A stretch of 64,000 bases of DNA from Candidatus Dechloromonas phosphoritropha (GTDB lineage Bacteria > Pseudomonadota > Gammaproteobacteria > Burkholderiales > Rhodocyclaceae): contig JADKGN010000004.1 in assembly GCA_016722705.1 (NCBI GenBank), positions 2,294,001 through 2,358,000 on the forward strand. Reading direction: 5' to 3'. The notes under the pieces are model-generated. The model saw nothing but the letters and a program-made list of their open reading frames with translations. It was not told the origin of the DNA and made no database searches. Below, piece by piece: positions 18,120-25,450 of the stretch. Numbering within the stretch: position 1 is the first letter of the stretch; each line of letters begins with the position of its first letter. Made by a program: the position numbers and the translations under genes.

Positions 18120-18488
18120 TCAGAACTGCACCTTTGCCCCGCAATAACGATACACCTCGCCCCCCATCGTGAAGCTGGTCGGACCGGCGATCGTGACTAC
18201 TGTCGGACCACCAACGATCTCGCCTCCGCCCCGGATGTCGGCGCACTTGTCGGTAATCGTGAAGACATTGCCCTTGTGCGTCAGCTTGCTGATCGTGCAC
18301 GTCGCCTGCGCACTCCCGAACGACGAATTGCCGCCCCAATAGTTAACGATCTCGGCGTTGGAGGCACCCTTGCAGGGCCGATTCGCCGGCACATAGATGC
18401 CTTGCTTCAACGGCAGCATGTCGGCGGCACGGACGCCGGTGGAAACAGCAGCGGCGACCAGAGCCGCCGTAATCATTGCGTTGCGCAT
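18120..18488 (-). CDS. Small secreted protein of unknown function
   Basis: 122 aa. The start at 18488 has a strong GGAGGGG ribosome site. The first ~22 residues (MRNAMITAALVAAAVSTGVR, then AAD) form a clean Sec signal peptide. The mature part is small, beta-rich and contains four cysteines (in RPCKG, ATCTISK, DKCAD, YRYCG), suggesting two disulfides and a periplasmic or extracellular location. I do not recognise the family. The gene stands alone between two copies of a palindromic repeat on the edge of the island, which suggests it moved as a unit. Confidence 0.75.
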   Translation of the reverse strand: MRNAMITAALVAAAVSTGVRAADMLPLKQGIYVPANRPCKGASNAEIVNYWGGNSSFGSAQATCTISKLTHKGNVFTITDKCADIRGGGEIVGGPTVVTIAGPTSFTMGGEVYRYCGAKVQF

Positions 18489-18609
18489 CAACCCCTCCTT
18501 GAGGAACCCTATCCTGAACAATCTGCTCCCCACAGACCGTTGGCTTGGGTGACTGTTTGAGCATATGGGCATGCTATTCCTTGGTGACCTTTTTGGCAAT
18601 CACAGGGGC

Positions 18610-18656
18610 CAGACCACGGTTTCCGGTGTTTTGCGGCTGCGGAAAACTGTGGTCTG
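18610..18656. repeat. Palindromic hairpin repeat, copy 2
   Basis: This copy begins CAGACCACGGTTTCCGGTG and ends AAAACTGTGGTCTG, pairing with itself. It matches the core of copy 1 at 18038-18084 almost base for base and lies upstream of the secreted-protein gene. The group II intron remnant begins a few bases downstream. Confidence 0.75.
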
Positions 18657-19147
18657 TCCGTTCGCAGTAACAGCAGTAAGTCTAGCGGGTTGAAGTCCCG
18701 TCCGGGGAGTTGTCCGTACGCCCCGGTAGCATGAGGAAGCGGCGTCGTGGTAACACGAGGTCGTGAGTTTCCAAACAGCAAGAGAGCAGGCCGTAACGCA
18801 AGTGAACCCATGAGTAGCCTCGTAAACGAAATGGAGACGCCGACCCTGTGGACAGAAGGGGAAGGCCGTTGGGCGGATGCTGAAATAACGGAAGTGGCAT
18901 TCGTTGACTCCCGGGGTAGCAGGGTCGGCATGTACTCGAAGATAGACTGCCCAGTGCTGGAGACCCGTTTTGGGAGGTGGGGAGGCCACCGACTGTTGCG
19001 TATAAGGAAACGAAAGCGCAGCGGCCTGAGACGGGAGTCGGAGGGGTTCATAGTACCGACTGAGATCGCGGGACAACACAACCCCGGTCGAGGGAAGGAA
19101 CCCTGCTTTGTTCATGCAACCGAAGCGCGGAGGACCAGGGGATTGCC

Positions 19148-19315
19148 ATGTCGCTAACCACCCCGGATACGATCAGGACGCTACAGAGGAAGCTCTATGC
19201 CAAGGCCAAGCAGGAAAACGCTGATGTTGCGTACTCAAGCATTGAGTGCGCAGGTTCGACCAACTCGGTTGAGCTAGCAACCATGAGTCGAGGAACTGCG
19301 CATGCCTTGGTGTGA
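19148..19315 (+). pseudogene. ltrA: Truncated group II intron reverse transcriptase/maturase (N-terminus only)
   Basis: The frame begins MSLTTPDTIRTLQRKLYAKA, the usual start of group II intron-encoded proteins. After about 24 residues it leaves the family and continues for about 30 unrelated residues to a TGA at 19313. Full-length proteins are about 400-500 aa, so more than 1.2 kb encoding the reverse transcriptase and X domains is missing by an internal deletion that keeps the RNA 3' domains. Confidence 0.8.
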
Positions 19316-19325
19316 AGAACATCGG

Positions 19326-19359
19326 AAAGCCGTGTGCGGGAAAATCGCATGCACGGTTT
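19326..19359 (+). ncRNA. Group II intron domain V
   Basis: The 34-nt segment folds as AAGCCGTG/CACGGTTT and TGCG/CGCA stems with a GGAAAAT tip, and has the AGC catalytic triad at the base. These are the defining features of the intron catalytic domain, and they are intact although the intron is not. Confidence 0.8.
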
Positions 19360-19399
19360 GATGAGGGAGGGCAGGCGAAAGCCTGTCCTCTACTCTACC

Positions 19400-19491
19400 G
19401 AATGGCGCTAAGTTAAGGCCGTCCAGCATGCTCATCGCCAGCATTGTGGCTTAAAATGTGGATGCAATAAGTCCTTAACTTAGCGCCATTC
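19400..19491. mobile_element. 92-bp MITE with IS4-like terminal repeats
   Basis: Perfect 19-bp terminal inverted repeats, GAATGGCGCTAAGTTAAGG, bound 92 bp without a gene. The ends match the 19-bp ends of the 1510-bp IS4-family elements of this window (GAATGGCACTTACTTAAGC) at 15 of 19 positions. It abuts the 3' end of the group II intron. No clear target duplication was seen. Confidence 0.7.
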
Positions 19492-19577
19492 TGGTCTGTC
19501 CCTGAGGTTTCCTCACTTCGGTGCCCAGGGCAACTACTGGTACATGGGCAGCCATAACGGCCACCTGGGATACTCCG
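19492..19577 (+). other. Unassigned fragment between two MITEs
   Basis: A short open stretch reads FGAQGNYWYMGSHNGHLGYS and stops being coding at the MITE at 19582. The protein-like composition suggests the end of a lost gene, but I cannot name the family. Confidence 0.3.
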
Positions 19578-19581
19578 CTAA

Positions 19582-19691
19582 GGAGGCGCTGATTTGTTTG
19601 TCACCCCGGCGAAAACCGGGGTCCAGTTCGTTGATTTTCCTGGATTCCGGCCTGCGCCGGAATGACGTATTTGGAATAAGTCAGCGCTTCC
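19582..19691. mobile_element. 110-bp MITE (family with GGA..GCGCTGATT ends), copy A
   Basis: Terminal inverted repeats GGAGGCGCTGATT and AAGTCAGCGCTTCC bound two internal hairpins (CCCCGGCGAAAACCGGGG and ATTCCGGCCTGCGCCGGAAT). It is flanked by the 4-bp duplication CTAA (19578-19581 and 19692-19695). A second member with the same architecture lies at 27497-27605. The CTAA duplication and GGAA-type ends fit the IS5 family (YTAR targets), so an IS5-group transposase may mobilise it in trans. Confidence 0.8.
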
Positions 19692-19791
19692 CTAACTCGC
19701 GAGGATGGCATGGCGCGAGGACTCGTCCGAGGCGAATAACGGCCTTTCCGGCTTGTTGCGGTCGACGACCAATAACATGCCAAAATGCCGG

Positions 19792-19844
19792 CGGCCGGGA
19801 CCAAATAACATGAACGCTCCGGGGGAAATCATGATCTCAACAGA
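19792..19844. repeat. Direct repeat copy 2 (shared with 17966-18018)
   Basis: Same 53-bp sequence as the copy after ribD. Here a frame MNAPGEIMISTDKSRPATTS runs to a TGA that overlaps the ATG of the downstream propeller gene, so it could act as a leader or be the tail of an inserted segment. Confidence 0.7.
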
Positions 19845-19880
19845 TAAATCGCGGCCAGCCACAACATCAAGGAGCGAACC

Positions 19881-21032
19881 ATGATGACCACGCAAGACAC
19901 GACGCAGGGCAAGCCGGTGCTGCTGGTAGCGACCCGCAAAGGCGCCTGGCTGTATCACGCCGATGCGGCACGACAAACATGGCGGGTCGACGGCCCACAT
20001 TTCCTCGGCCACATCATCAATCATCTGGTGCTTGACCCACGCGACGGGCACACGCTGCTGGCGGCGGCCAAGACCGGGCACCTCGGGCCGACCATCTTCC
20101 GCTCGACCGATTTTGGGCAGACCTGGCAGGAGGCCGCCAGACCGCCGGCTTTCGGCCCGGCCAACAACGGGCTCGATGCCCGCGCGGTCGATCACACTTT
20201 CTGGCTGGCGCCGGGCCACGCCGACGAAAAGGATGTCTGGTATGCCGGCACCTCGCCGCAGGGGCTGTTCCGCTCCGAAGACGGCGGCATGAACTGGGCG
20301 CCGTACTCGTGCATCAACGACGATCCGCAATACCGCCAATGGTTCGGCACGGTGCAGGACGGCACGCCGGACGGACCGAAGCTGCATTCGATCATCGTCG
20401 ACCCGCGCGACCCGCGACATCTGTACTTCGCGATGTCGGGCGGCGGCGTGCATGAATCGCACGACGGCGGACAGAGCTTCGCACCACTCGTCGACGGCAT
20501 GGAAGTGGTCGCCGGCTTCGACCCCGCCGAGATCGCCTTCCACGACCCGCACTGCGTCCGCCTCTGCCCGGCTAACCCGGATCGCCTCTACCAGCAGAAC
20601 CACTGCGGTATCTACCGGCTCGACCGGCCGGGGCGGCACTGGCAGCGGATCGGCGCAAACATGCCGAAGGAGGTAGGTGACATCGGCTTCCCGCTGGTGC
20701 TGCACCCGCGCGACGACAAGACGCTCTGGGTGTTTCCCATGGACGGTTCCGACGTCTGGCCACGCACCAGCCCGGGCGGCCGTCCGGCGGTCTATGCGAC
20801 GCGCGATGGTGGCGATACCTGGCAGCGGCAGGACGCCGGCTTGCCGGCGAGCCAGGCGTGGTGGACGGTCAAGCGACAGGCCATGACGGCCGACCGGCAG
20901 GACACCGTGGGCCTCTATTTCGGCACCACCAGCGGCGAGTTGTGGCAGAGCCGCGATGAAGGCCGGCAGTGGGAATGTCTGGCCCGCCACCTGCCGGAGA
21001 TCTATGCGGTCGAGGCGGCATATACGCAATGA
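19881..21032 (+). CDS. BNR/Asp-box beta-propeller protein (sialidase/VPS10-like fold)
   Basis: 383 aa, start ATG 19881 with AAGGAG ahead. It contains repeated Asp-box motifs such as STDFGQTW, SEDGGMNW, SHDGGQSF and TRDGGDTW, which mark blades of a six- or seven-bladed propeller. No signal peptide is visible, so it is probably cytoplasmic. The catalytic residues of true sialidases are not recognisable. The MoaD/ThiS-like gene begins 13 nt after its stop, so the two are co-transcribed; this pairing suggests a shared, unknown function. Annotating it as a glycosidase would over-interpret the fold. Confidence 0.85.
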   Translation: MMTTQDTTQGKPVLLVATRKGAWLYHADAARQTWRVDGPHFLGHIINHLVLDPRDGHTLLAAAKTGHLGPTIFRSTDFGQTWQEAARPPAFGPANNGLDARAVDHTFWLAPGHADEKDVWYAGTSPQGLFRSEDGGMNWAPYSCINDDPQYRQWFGTVQDGTPDGPKLHSIIVDPRDPRHLYFAMSGGGVHESHDGGQSFAPLVDGMEVVAGFDPAEIAFHDPHCVRLCPANPDRLYQQNHCGIYRLDRPGRHWQRIGANMPKEVGDIGFPLVLHPRDDKTLWVFPMDGSDVWPRTSPGGRPAVYATRDGGDTWQRQDAGLPASQAWWTVKRQAMTADRQDTVGLYFGTTSGELWQSRDEGRQWECLARHLPEIYAVEAAYTQ

Positions 21033-21045
21033 GCGGGCGAACGCG

Positions 21046-21303
21046 ATGCGCGTGCTGATCCCCAGCGCCCTGCATTCCTACACCGGCCGGCCCTGGGTCG
21101 AGGCCACGGGCGAGACGGTCGCCGCCGTCCTCGATGATCTCGACCGGCAGTTTCCCGGCTTCCGCTTCCGCATGATCGACGAGCGAGGACACATCCGTCG
21201 CCACATTCGCCTGTTTTGCCAGCGCGAGATGGTGCTCGATCTGGGGATGCCGCTACGGGAGGGCGATGAACTGATGATCGTACAGGCGCTGAGCGGCGGC
21301 TAG
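21046..21303 (+). CDS. MoaD/ThiS-family ubiquitin-like sulfur-carrier protein
   Basis: 85 aa ending in Gly-Gly (VQALSGG at the C-terminus), the hallmark of MoaD/ThiS carriers that are adenylated and thiocarboxylated by an E1-like enzyme. The body (MRVLIPSALHSYTG, VLDDLDRQFPGFRFRMIDE) fits the beta-grasp fold. It follows the beta-propeller gene by 13 nt. A MoeB-type E1 is encoded 6.4 kb downstream on the other strand (27690-28439) and could be the activating enzyme; that link is inferred. Confidence 0.85.
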   Translation: MRVLIPSALHSYTGRPWVEATGETVAAVLDDLDRQFPGFRFRMIDERGHIRRHIRLFCQREMVLDLGMPLREGDELMIVQALSGG

Positions 21304-21346
21304 AAAAGGCGCGGCCGCGATTTGGCTACCGCGAATGGCGCAGCGA

Positions 21347-21397
21347 GTGCCATTGGGGTGAATTGAAAAATCCAATTCATTCTGACCCCAATGGCAC
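21347..21397. repeat. Palindrome downstream of the MoaD-like gene
   Basis: Arms GTGCCATTGGGGT (21347-21359) and ACCCCAATGGCAC (21385-21397) pair perfectly, with an inner GAATTG/CAATTC-type stem. There is no T-run, so it is not a classical terminator. The 13-mer recurs at 27043-27055 beyond the IS cluster. Confidence 0.6.
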
Positions 21398-21427
21398 CGA
21401 CCCCTTTGATTCATCCGAGCCTGGCCC

Positions 21428-22937
21428 GAATGGCACTTACTTAAGCCCCAACATACTGATGTAATTGATAAAGCAGGCTGAATCGACGCGTGATAAGTTG
21501 GAGTCGCCAAACACCCGACTGTCACCCGAGGAATCAGCCCCAATGCATGCTACTCACAAAGCCATCACCCGGCAACGTCACGCGATTTCGGCGAAGGCCA
21601 ACAGCGTAGATGCCCACGCGTTTTTCGATCTATTGACTGGGCCGGAACTCTTCGATGCCGTGGAGTTGGCCTTGCCGCCGCACCGAGAGCGACTGTTTCC
21701 GCCCACTGAAACGCTATCGATGTTTTTGGCGCAAGCCCTCAGCGCCGACCGCTCCTGCCAACGCGCCGTCAATGAAGGGGCGATCAAGCGCCTGATCGCC
21801 GGACTCACGCCCTGCAGCACCCATACCGGCGCCTACTGCCGGGCTCGCCAACGCGTGCCGACGTCGATGGTCAGTACCTTGACCCATCAGACCGGGCAAT
21901 GGCTAACGGCCCATGCCCCGGCGGCATGGCACTGGCGGGGGCGTCCGGTACGATTGGTGGATGGGGCCACGGTGATCATGCCCGATACTGACGCCAATCA
22001 GGCCGACTTCCCGCAGCCCGGTAGCCAGAAGGCTGGATTGGGATTCCCGCAATGCCGGATCGTCGGCCTGATCTGCCTGGGCAGCGGTGCTGTGCTCAAT
22101 GCCGCGATCAGCGCCTGTCGCGGCAAAGGCAGCGACGAGCAGTCCTTGCTGCGCCGCCAGATCGACACCTTGGTGCGCGGCGATGTGCTGGTGGGCGATG
22201 CGTTCTTTGCCACCTACTTCCTGCTCTGCGCGCTGATCGAGCGAGGGGTTGATGCCGTCTTTGAACAACACGGATCACGCCAACGCACCACCGATTATTG
22301 CCTCGGCCAGCGACTGGGGGAGCGTGACCACCTGCTGGTTTTATCCAAACCAGGCATCAAGCCAGACTGGATGTCTCAGGAGGATTACGCGCAGGCACCG
22401 GCCAGTGTCACGGTTCGCGAGCTTCGGGCGGGGGGCAAGACACTCGTCACGACCTTTCTGTGTCCAAAGCAAACATCCAAGGAGGCCATCAAACGCCTGT
22501 ATCGGGATCGCTGGCATGTTGAACTTGATCTGCGCAACATCAAGACCACCTTGGGCATGGAGCAACTGGGCTGCCAAACGCCAGCCATGGCCGTGAAGGA
22601 AATCTGGGTCTATCTGCTCGCCTACAATTTGATCCGCTTGATGATGGCTCAAGCGGCGCTACAAAGCGGCCTCTTGCCCCGTCAGTTGAGCTTCAAGCAT
22701 GCCGTGCAAGTCTGGCTCGCCTGGGCGCCTCATGCCTATCATGGTGGCATCGCACACCCCAGCCAACTCTTCGCCCTCATTGCCCAGCAAACCGTCGGCA
22801 ATCGCCCAGGCCGCATCGAGCCTCGTGCCCTCAAGCGACGCCGCAATGCCTACCCATTATTGATGAGACCACGCCCTATGGCACGGGAGGATATCCAGCG
22901 CCATGGGCACCCAAAAAAGCTTAAGTAAGTGCCATTC
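21428..22937 (+). mobile_element. IS4-family insertion sequence, copy 1 (1510 bp)
   Basis: Complete element with perfect 19-bp terminal inverted repeats GAATGGCACTTACTTAAGC, flanked by the 11-bp target duplication GAGCCTGGCCC at 21417-21427 and 22938-22948. One transposase gene fills it. Copies 2 and 3 differ from it by only a handful of base changes, so the amplification is recent. Confidence 0.95.
21543..22928 (+). CDS. IS4-family DDE transposase (copy 1)
   Basis: 461 aa from ATG 21543 (MHATHKAITRQRHAIS) with GAGGA upstream; the frame is open 26 codons further to a TTG. The IS4 signature Y-x2-R-x3-E-x6-K is exact in YRDRWHVELDLRNIK, and LVDGATVIMPDTDANQADFP and VLVGDAFFATYFLL hold the two catalytic aspartates. 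The gene is intact and presumably functional. Confidence 0.95.
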   Translation: MHATHKAITRQRHAISAKANSVDAHAFFDLLTGPELFDAVELALPPHRERLFPPTETLSMFLAQALSADRSCQRAVNEGAIKRLIAGLTPCSTHTGAYCRARQRVPTSMVSTLTHQTGQWLTAHAPAAWHWRGRPVRLVDGATVIMPDTDANQADFPQPGSQKAGLGFPQCRIVGLICLGSGAVLNAAISACRGKGSDEQSLLRRQIDTLVRGDVLVGDAFFATYFLLCALIERGVDAVFEQHGSRQRTTDYCLGQRLGERDHLLVLSKPGIKPDWMSQEDYAQAPASVTVRELRAGGKTLVTTFLCPKQTSKEAIKRLYRDRWHVELDLRNIKTTLGMEQLGCQTPAMAVKEIWVYLLAYNLIRLMMAQAALQSGLLPRQLSFKHAVQVWLAWAPHAYHGGIAHPSQLFALIAQQTVGNRPGRIEPRALKRRRNAYPLLMRPRPMAREDIQRHGHPKKLK

Positions 22938-22965
22938 GAGCCTGGCCCCTTTGATTCCTTTGATT
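22938..22965. repeat. Left arm of inverted repeat around the cytochrome gene
   Basis: GAGCCTGGCCCCTTTGATT followed by CCTTTGATT. Its reverse complement, with one extra base, is found at 23901-23929 on the other side of the cytochrome c gene. The first 11 bp serve as the target duplication of IS copy 1. Confidence 0.75.
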
Positions 22966-23061
22966 CATCGAAGCTTGACCCCGTTTGCGAACGCGCGCAA
23001 GATGTTTCGGCACCTTTCCTTCGGGAAAGCCCTTTCTTTTCAAATACTGGAGGATGCCCTA

Positions 23062-23829
23062 ATGTACAGATCAATATTTGGCGTTGCCGCTTCTCTGGCA
23101 CTGGTCTCCGCAGTGGCGCTGGCCGCGACGCCTGCAGAAAAGGTCGGAGGCACGGACAGCATAGACGAGTCGTGGAGCGCCGCTAACGCCGAGAAGATCA
23201 AGGCTATCCAGGCCAAGGGGAATGTCTGGGCCGGCGCGGAATCCTACAAGGCTTATTGTGAAGCCTGCCACCTGTCCCACGGACAGGGCAATCCCGACGG
23301 CAGCATCCCGCAGCTGGCTGGGCAGCACTCTTCCGTGTTGATCAAGCAACTGGCCGATATACGCTCGGGCCTTCGCTACAATCCGACGATGCAACCGTTT
23401 GCCAGAAAACTGGCCGATGCGCAGGAAGTGGCAAATGTCGCGGCGTATATTTCTACCTTGTGCATTCCACTCGATTCCGGCAAGTATGCCGGCCCTGCTA
23501 CGGCCGAAACGGTATCGCATGGCAAGCTGCTGTACGAGAAGGAATGCAGCCAATGCCACCAGCCGCGCGGCCAAGGCTTCAAAGACATGTTCTACCCAGT
23601 GCTCGCGGGTCAGCATTACAAGTATCTGCTGCGCCAGATGACTGATATCCGAGATGGTAGGCGCGGCAATTCCGACCCGGTAATGGTGCGTATAGTCAAG
23701 AACTACAACGATGATCAGTTGGTCGCCATCTCCGCCTACATGGCGAGTCTGACCACACCCTTCGCGATGCTGATGCCGCCCGGCTCCATGTGCCTGAGCC
23801 CATCGGCCAAGGGCGCGAAGGTGAAGTGA
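23062..23829 (+). CDS. Diheme c-type cytochrome (cytochrome c4-like)
   Basis: 255 aa, start ATG 23062 with GGAGG 8 nt upstream. A signal peptide (MYRSIFGVAASLALVSAVAL) directs it to the periplasm. Two heme sites, CEACH and CSQCH, lie in two similar domains of about 100 residues, each with an axial methionine candidate (NPTMQPFA and NSDPVMV), as in cytochromes c4 that pass electrons to terminal oxidases. The gene sits alone between IS copies 1 and 2 and is bracketed by a 28-bp inverted repeat, so it appears to be part of the mobile island. Confidence 0.9.
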   Translation: MYRSIFGVAASLALVSAVALAATPAEKVGGTDSIDESWSAANAEKIKAIQAKGNVWAGAESYKAYCEACHLSHGQGNPDGSIPQLAGQHSSVLIKQLADIRSGLRYNPTMQPFARKLADAQEVANVAAYISTLCIPLDSGKYAGPATAETVSHGKLLYEKECSQCHQPRGQGFKDMFYPVLAGQHYKYLLRQMTDIRDGRRGNSDPVMVRIVKNYNDDQLVAISAYMASLTTPFAMLMPPGSMCLSPSAKGAKVK

Positions 23830-23875
23830 GCACCTCGGCGCGAGAGGTTCGTGCTGTCGTGCTTAATTGAAAAAC

Positions 23876-23900
23876 TGGGTAGAGTAGGGGACAGGCTTTC
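23876..23900 (-). mobile_element. Possible scrap of a group II intron 3' end
   Basis: The segment GTAGAGTAGGGGACAGGC followed by TTTC is, on the reverse strand, a match with one mismatch in about 22 bases to the last bases of the group II intron at 19374-19398 (GAAAGCCTGTCCTCTACTC then TAC). It may be debris of another intron copy or a recombination scar. Confidence 0.4.
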
Positions 23901-23929
23901 AATCAAAGGCAATCAAAGGGGCCAGGCTC
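23901..23929. repeat. Right arm of inverted repeat around the cytochrome gene
   Basis: AATCAAAGG, a C, then AATCAAAGGGGCCAGGCTC: the reverse complement of 22938-22965 with one inserted base. Its last 11 bp, GGGCCAGGCTC, are the target duplication of IS copy 2. Confidence 0.75.
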
Positions 23930-25439
23930 GAATGGCACTTACTTAAGCCCCAACATACTGATGTAATTGATAAAGCAGGCTGAATCGACGCGTGATAAGT
24001 TGGAGTCGCCAAACACCCGACTGTCACCCGAGGAATCAGCCCCAATGCATGCTACTCACAAAGCCATCACCCGGCAACGTCACGCGATTTCGGCGAAGGC
24101 CAACAGCGTAGATGCCCACGCGTTTTTCGATCTATTGACTGGGCCGGAACTCTTCGATGCCGTGGAGTTGGCCTTGCCGCCGCACCGAGAGCGACTGTTT
24201 CCGCCCACTGAAACGCTATCGATGTTTTTGGCGCAAGCCCTCAGCGCCGACCGCTCCTGCCAACGCGCCGTCAATGAAGGGGCGATCAAGCGCCTGATCG
24301 CCGGACTCACGCCCTGCAGCACCCATACCGGCGCCTACTGCCGGGCTCGCCAACGCGTGCCGACGTCGATGGTCAGTACCTTGACCCATCAGACCGGGCA
24401 ATGGCTAACGGCCCATGCCCCGGCGGCATGGCACTGGCGGGGGCGTCCGGTACGATTGGTGGATGGGGCCACGGTGATCATGCCCGATACTGACGCCAAT
24501 CAGGCCGACTTCCCGCAGCCCGGTAGCCAGAAGGCTGGATTGGGATTCCCGCAATGCCGGATCGTCGGCCTGATCTGCCTGGGCAGCGGTGCTGTGCTCA
24601 ATGCCGCGATCAGCGCCTGTCGCGGCAAAGGCAGCGACGAGCAGTCCTTGCTGCGCCGCCAGATCGACACCTTGGTGCGCGGCGATGTGCTGGTGGGCGA
24701 TGCGTTCTTTGCCACCTACTTCCTGCTCTGCGCGCTGATCGAGCGCGGGGTTGATGCCGTCTTTGAACAACACGGATCACGCCAACGCACCACCGATTTT
24801 TGCCTCGGCCAGCGACTGGGGGAGCGTGACCACCTGCTGGTTTTATCCAAACCAGGCATCAAGCCAGACTGGATGTCTCAGGAGGATTACGCGCAGGCAC
24901 CGGCCAGTGTCACGGTTCGCGAGCTTCGGGCGGGGGGCAAGACACTCGTCACGACCTTTCTGTGTCCAAAGCAAACATCCAAGGAGGCCATCAAACGCCT
25001 GTATCGGGATCGCTGGCATGTTGAACTTGATCTGCGCAACATCAAGACCACCTTGGGCATGGAGCAACTGGGCTGCCAAACGCCCGCCATGGCCGTGAAG
25101 GAAATCTGGGTCTATCTGCTCGCCTACAATTTGATCCGCTTGATGATGGCTCAAGCGGCGCTACAAAGCGGCCTCTTGCCCCGTCAGTTGAGCTTCAAAC
25201 ATGCCGTGCAAGTCTGGCTCGCCTGGGCGCCTCCTGCCTATCATGGTGGCATCGCACACCCCAGCCAACTCTTCGCCCTCATTGCCCAGCAAACCGTCGG
25301 CAATCGCCCAGGCCGCATCGAGCCTCGTGCCCTCAAGCGACGCCGAAATGCCTACCCATTATTGATGAGACCACGCCCTATGGCACGGGAGGATATCCAG
25401 CGCCATGGGCACCCAAAAAAGCTTAAGTAAGTGCCATTC
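23930..25439 (+). mobile_element. IS4-family insertion sequence, copy 2 (1510 bp)
   Basis: Same ends and length as copy 1. It is flanked by GGGCCAGGCTC at 23919-23929 and 25440-25450, and the right duplication is also the left duplication of copy 3, giving a head-to-tail tandem IS array separated by 11 bp. Confidence 0.95.
24045..25430 (+). CDS. IS4-family DDE transposase (copy 2)
   Basis: 461 aa, intact. It differs from copy 1 at two residues (Y to F in TTDFCLGQR, and H to P in WAPPAYHGG). The Y-x2-R-x3-E-x6-K signature is conserved. Confidence 0.95.
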   Translation: MHATHKAITRQRHAISAKANSVDAHAFFDLLTGPELFDAVELALPPHRERLFPPTETLSMFLAQALSADRSCQRAVNEGAIKRLIAGLTPCSTHTGAYCRARQRVPTSMVSTLTHQTGQWLTAHAPAAWHWRGRPVRLVDGATVIMPDTDANQADFPQPGSQKAGLGFPQCRIVGLICLGSGAVLNAAISACRGKGSDEQSLLRRQIDTLVRGDVLVGDAFFATYFLLCALIERGVDAVFEQHGSRQRTTDFCLGQRLGERDHLLVLSKPGIKPDWMSQEDYAQAPASVTVRELRAGGKTLVTTFLCPKQTSKEAIKRLYRDRWHVELDLRNIKTTLGMEQLGCQTPAMAVKEIWVYLLAYNLIRLMMAQAALQSGLLPRQLSFKHAVQVWLAWAPPAYHGGIAHPSQLFALIAQQTVGNRPGRIEPRALKRRRNAYPLLMRPRPMAREDIQRHGHPKKLK

Positions 25440-25450
25440 GGGCCAGGCTC

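Larger units (their letters stand above)
18663..19399 (+). mobile_element. Group II intron remnant with most of its maturase gene deleted
   Basis: About 480 bp of RNA-like sequence with typical domain I content (AGTCTAGCGGGTTGAAGTCC and many short pairing segments) leads to the start of a maturase gene at 19148. It then jumps to a well-formed domain V at 19326-19359: 34 nt, AAAGC at the base, TGCGGGAAAATCGCA in the tip and CACGGTTT closing. A domain VI-like hairpin (GGCAGGCGAAAGCCTGTCC) follows and the element ends near CTCTACTCTAC. The 5' boundary is approximate and no canonical GTGYG start was seen, so the 5' end may also be missing. Confidence 0.8.

Noticed and set aside
18747..19157. A 136-aa protein-coding gene in the intron region
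   Set aside because: The frame runs through conserved group II intron RNA, lacks a ribosome site and ends just after the maturase start.
19881..21032. A secreted sialidase
   Set aside because: Asp-box repeats are shared by many propellers; there is no signal peptide and no recognisable sialidase arginine triad.
21347..21397. An intrinsic terminator after the MoaD-like gene
   Set aside because: The hairpin is strong but has no T-run, and its arm recurs elsewhere as a repeat.
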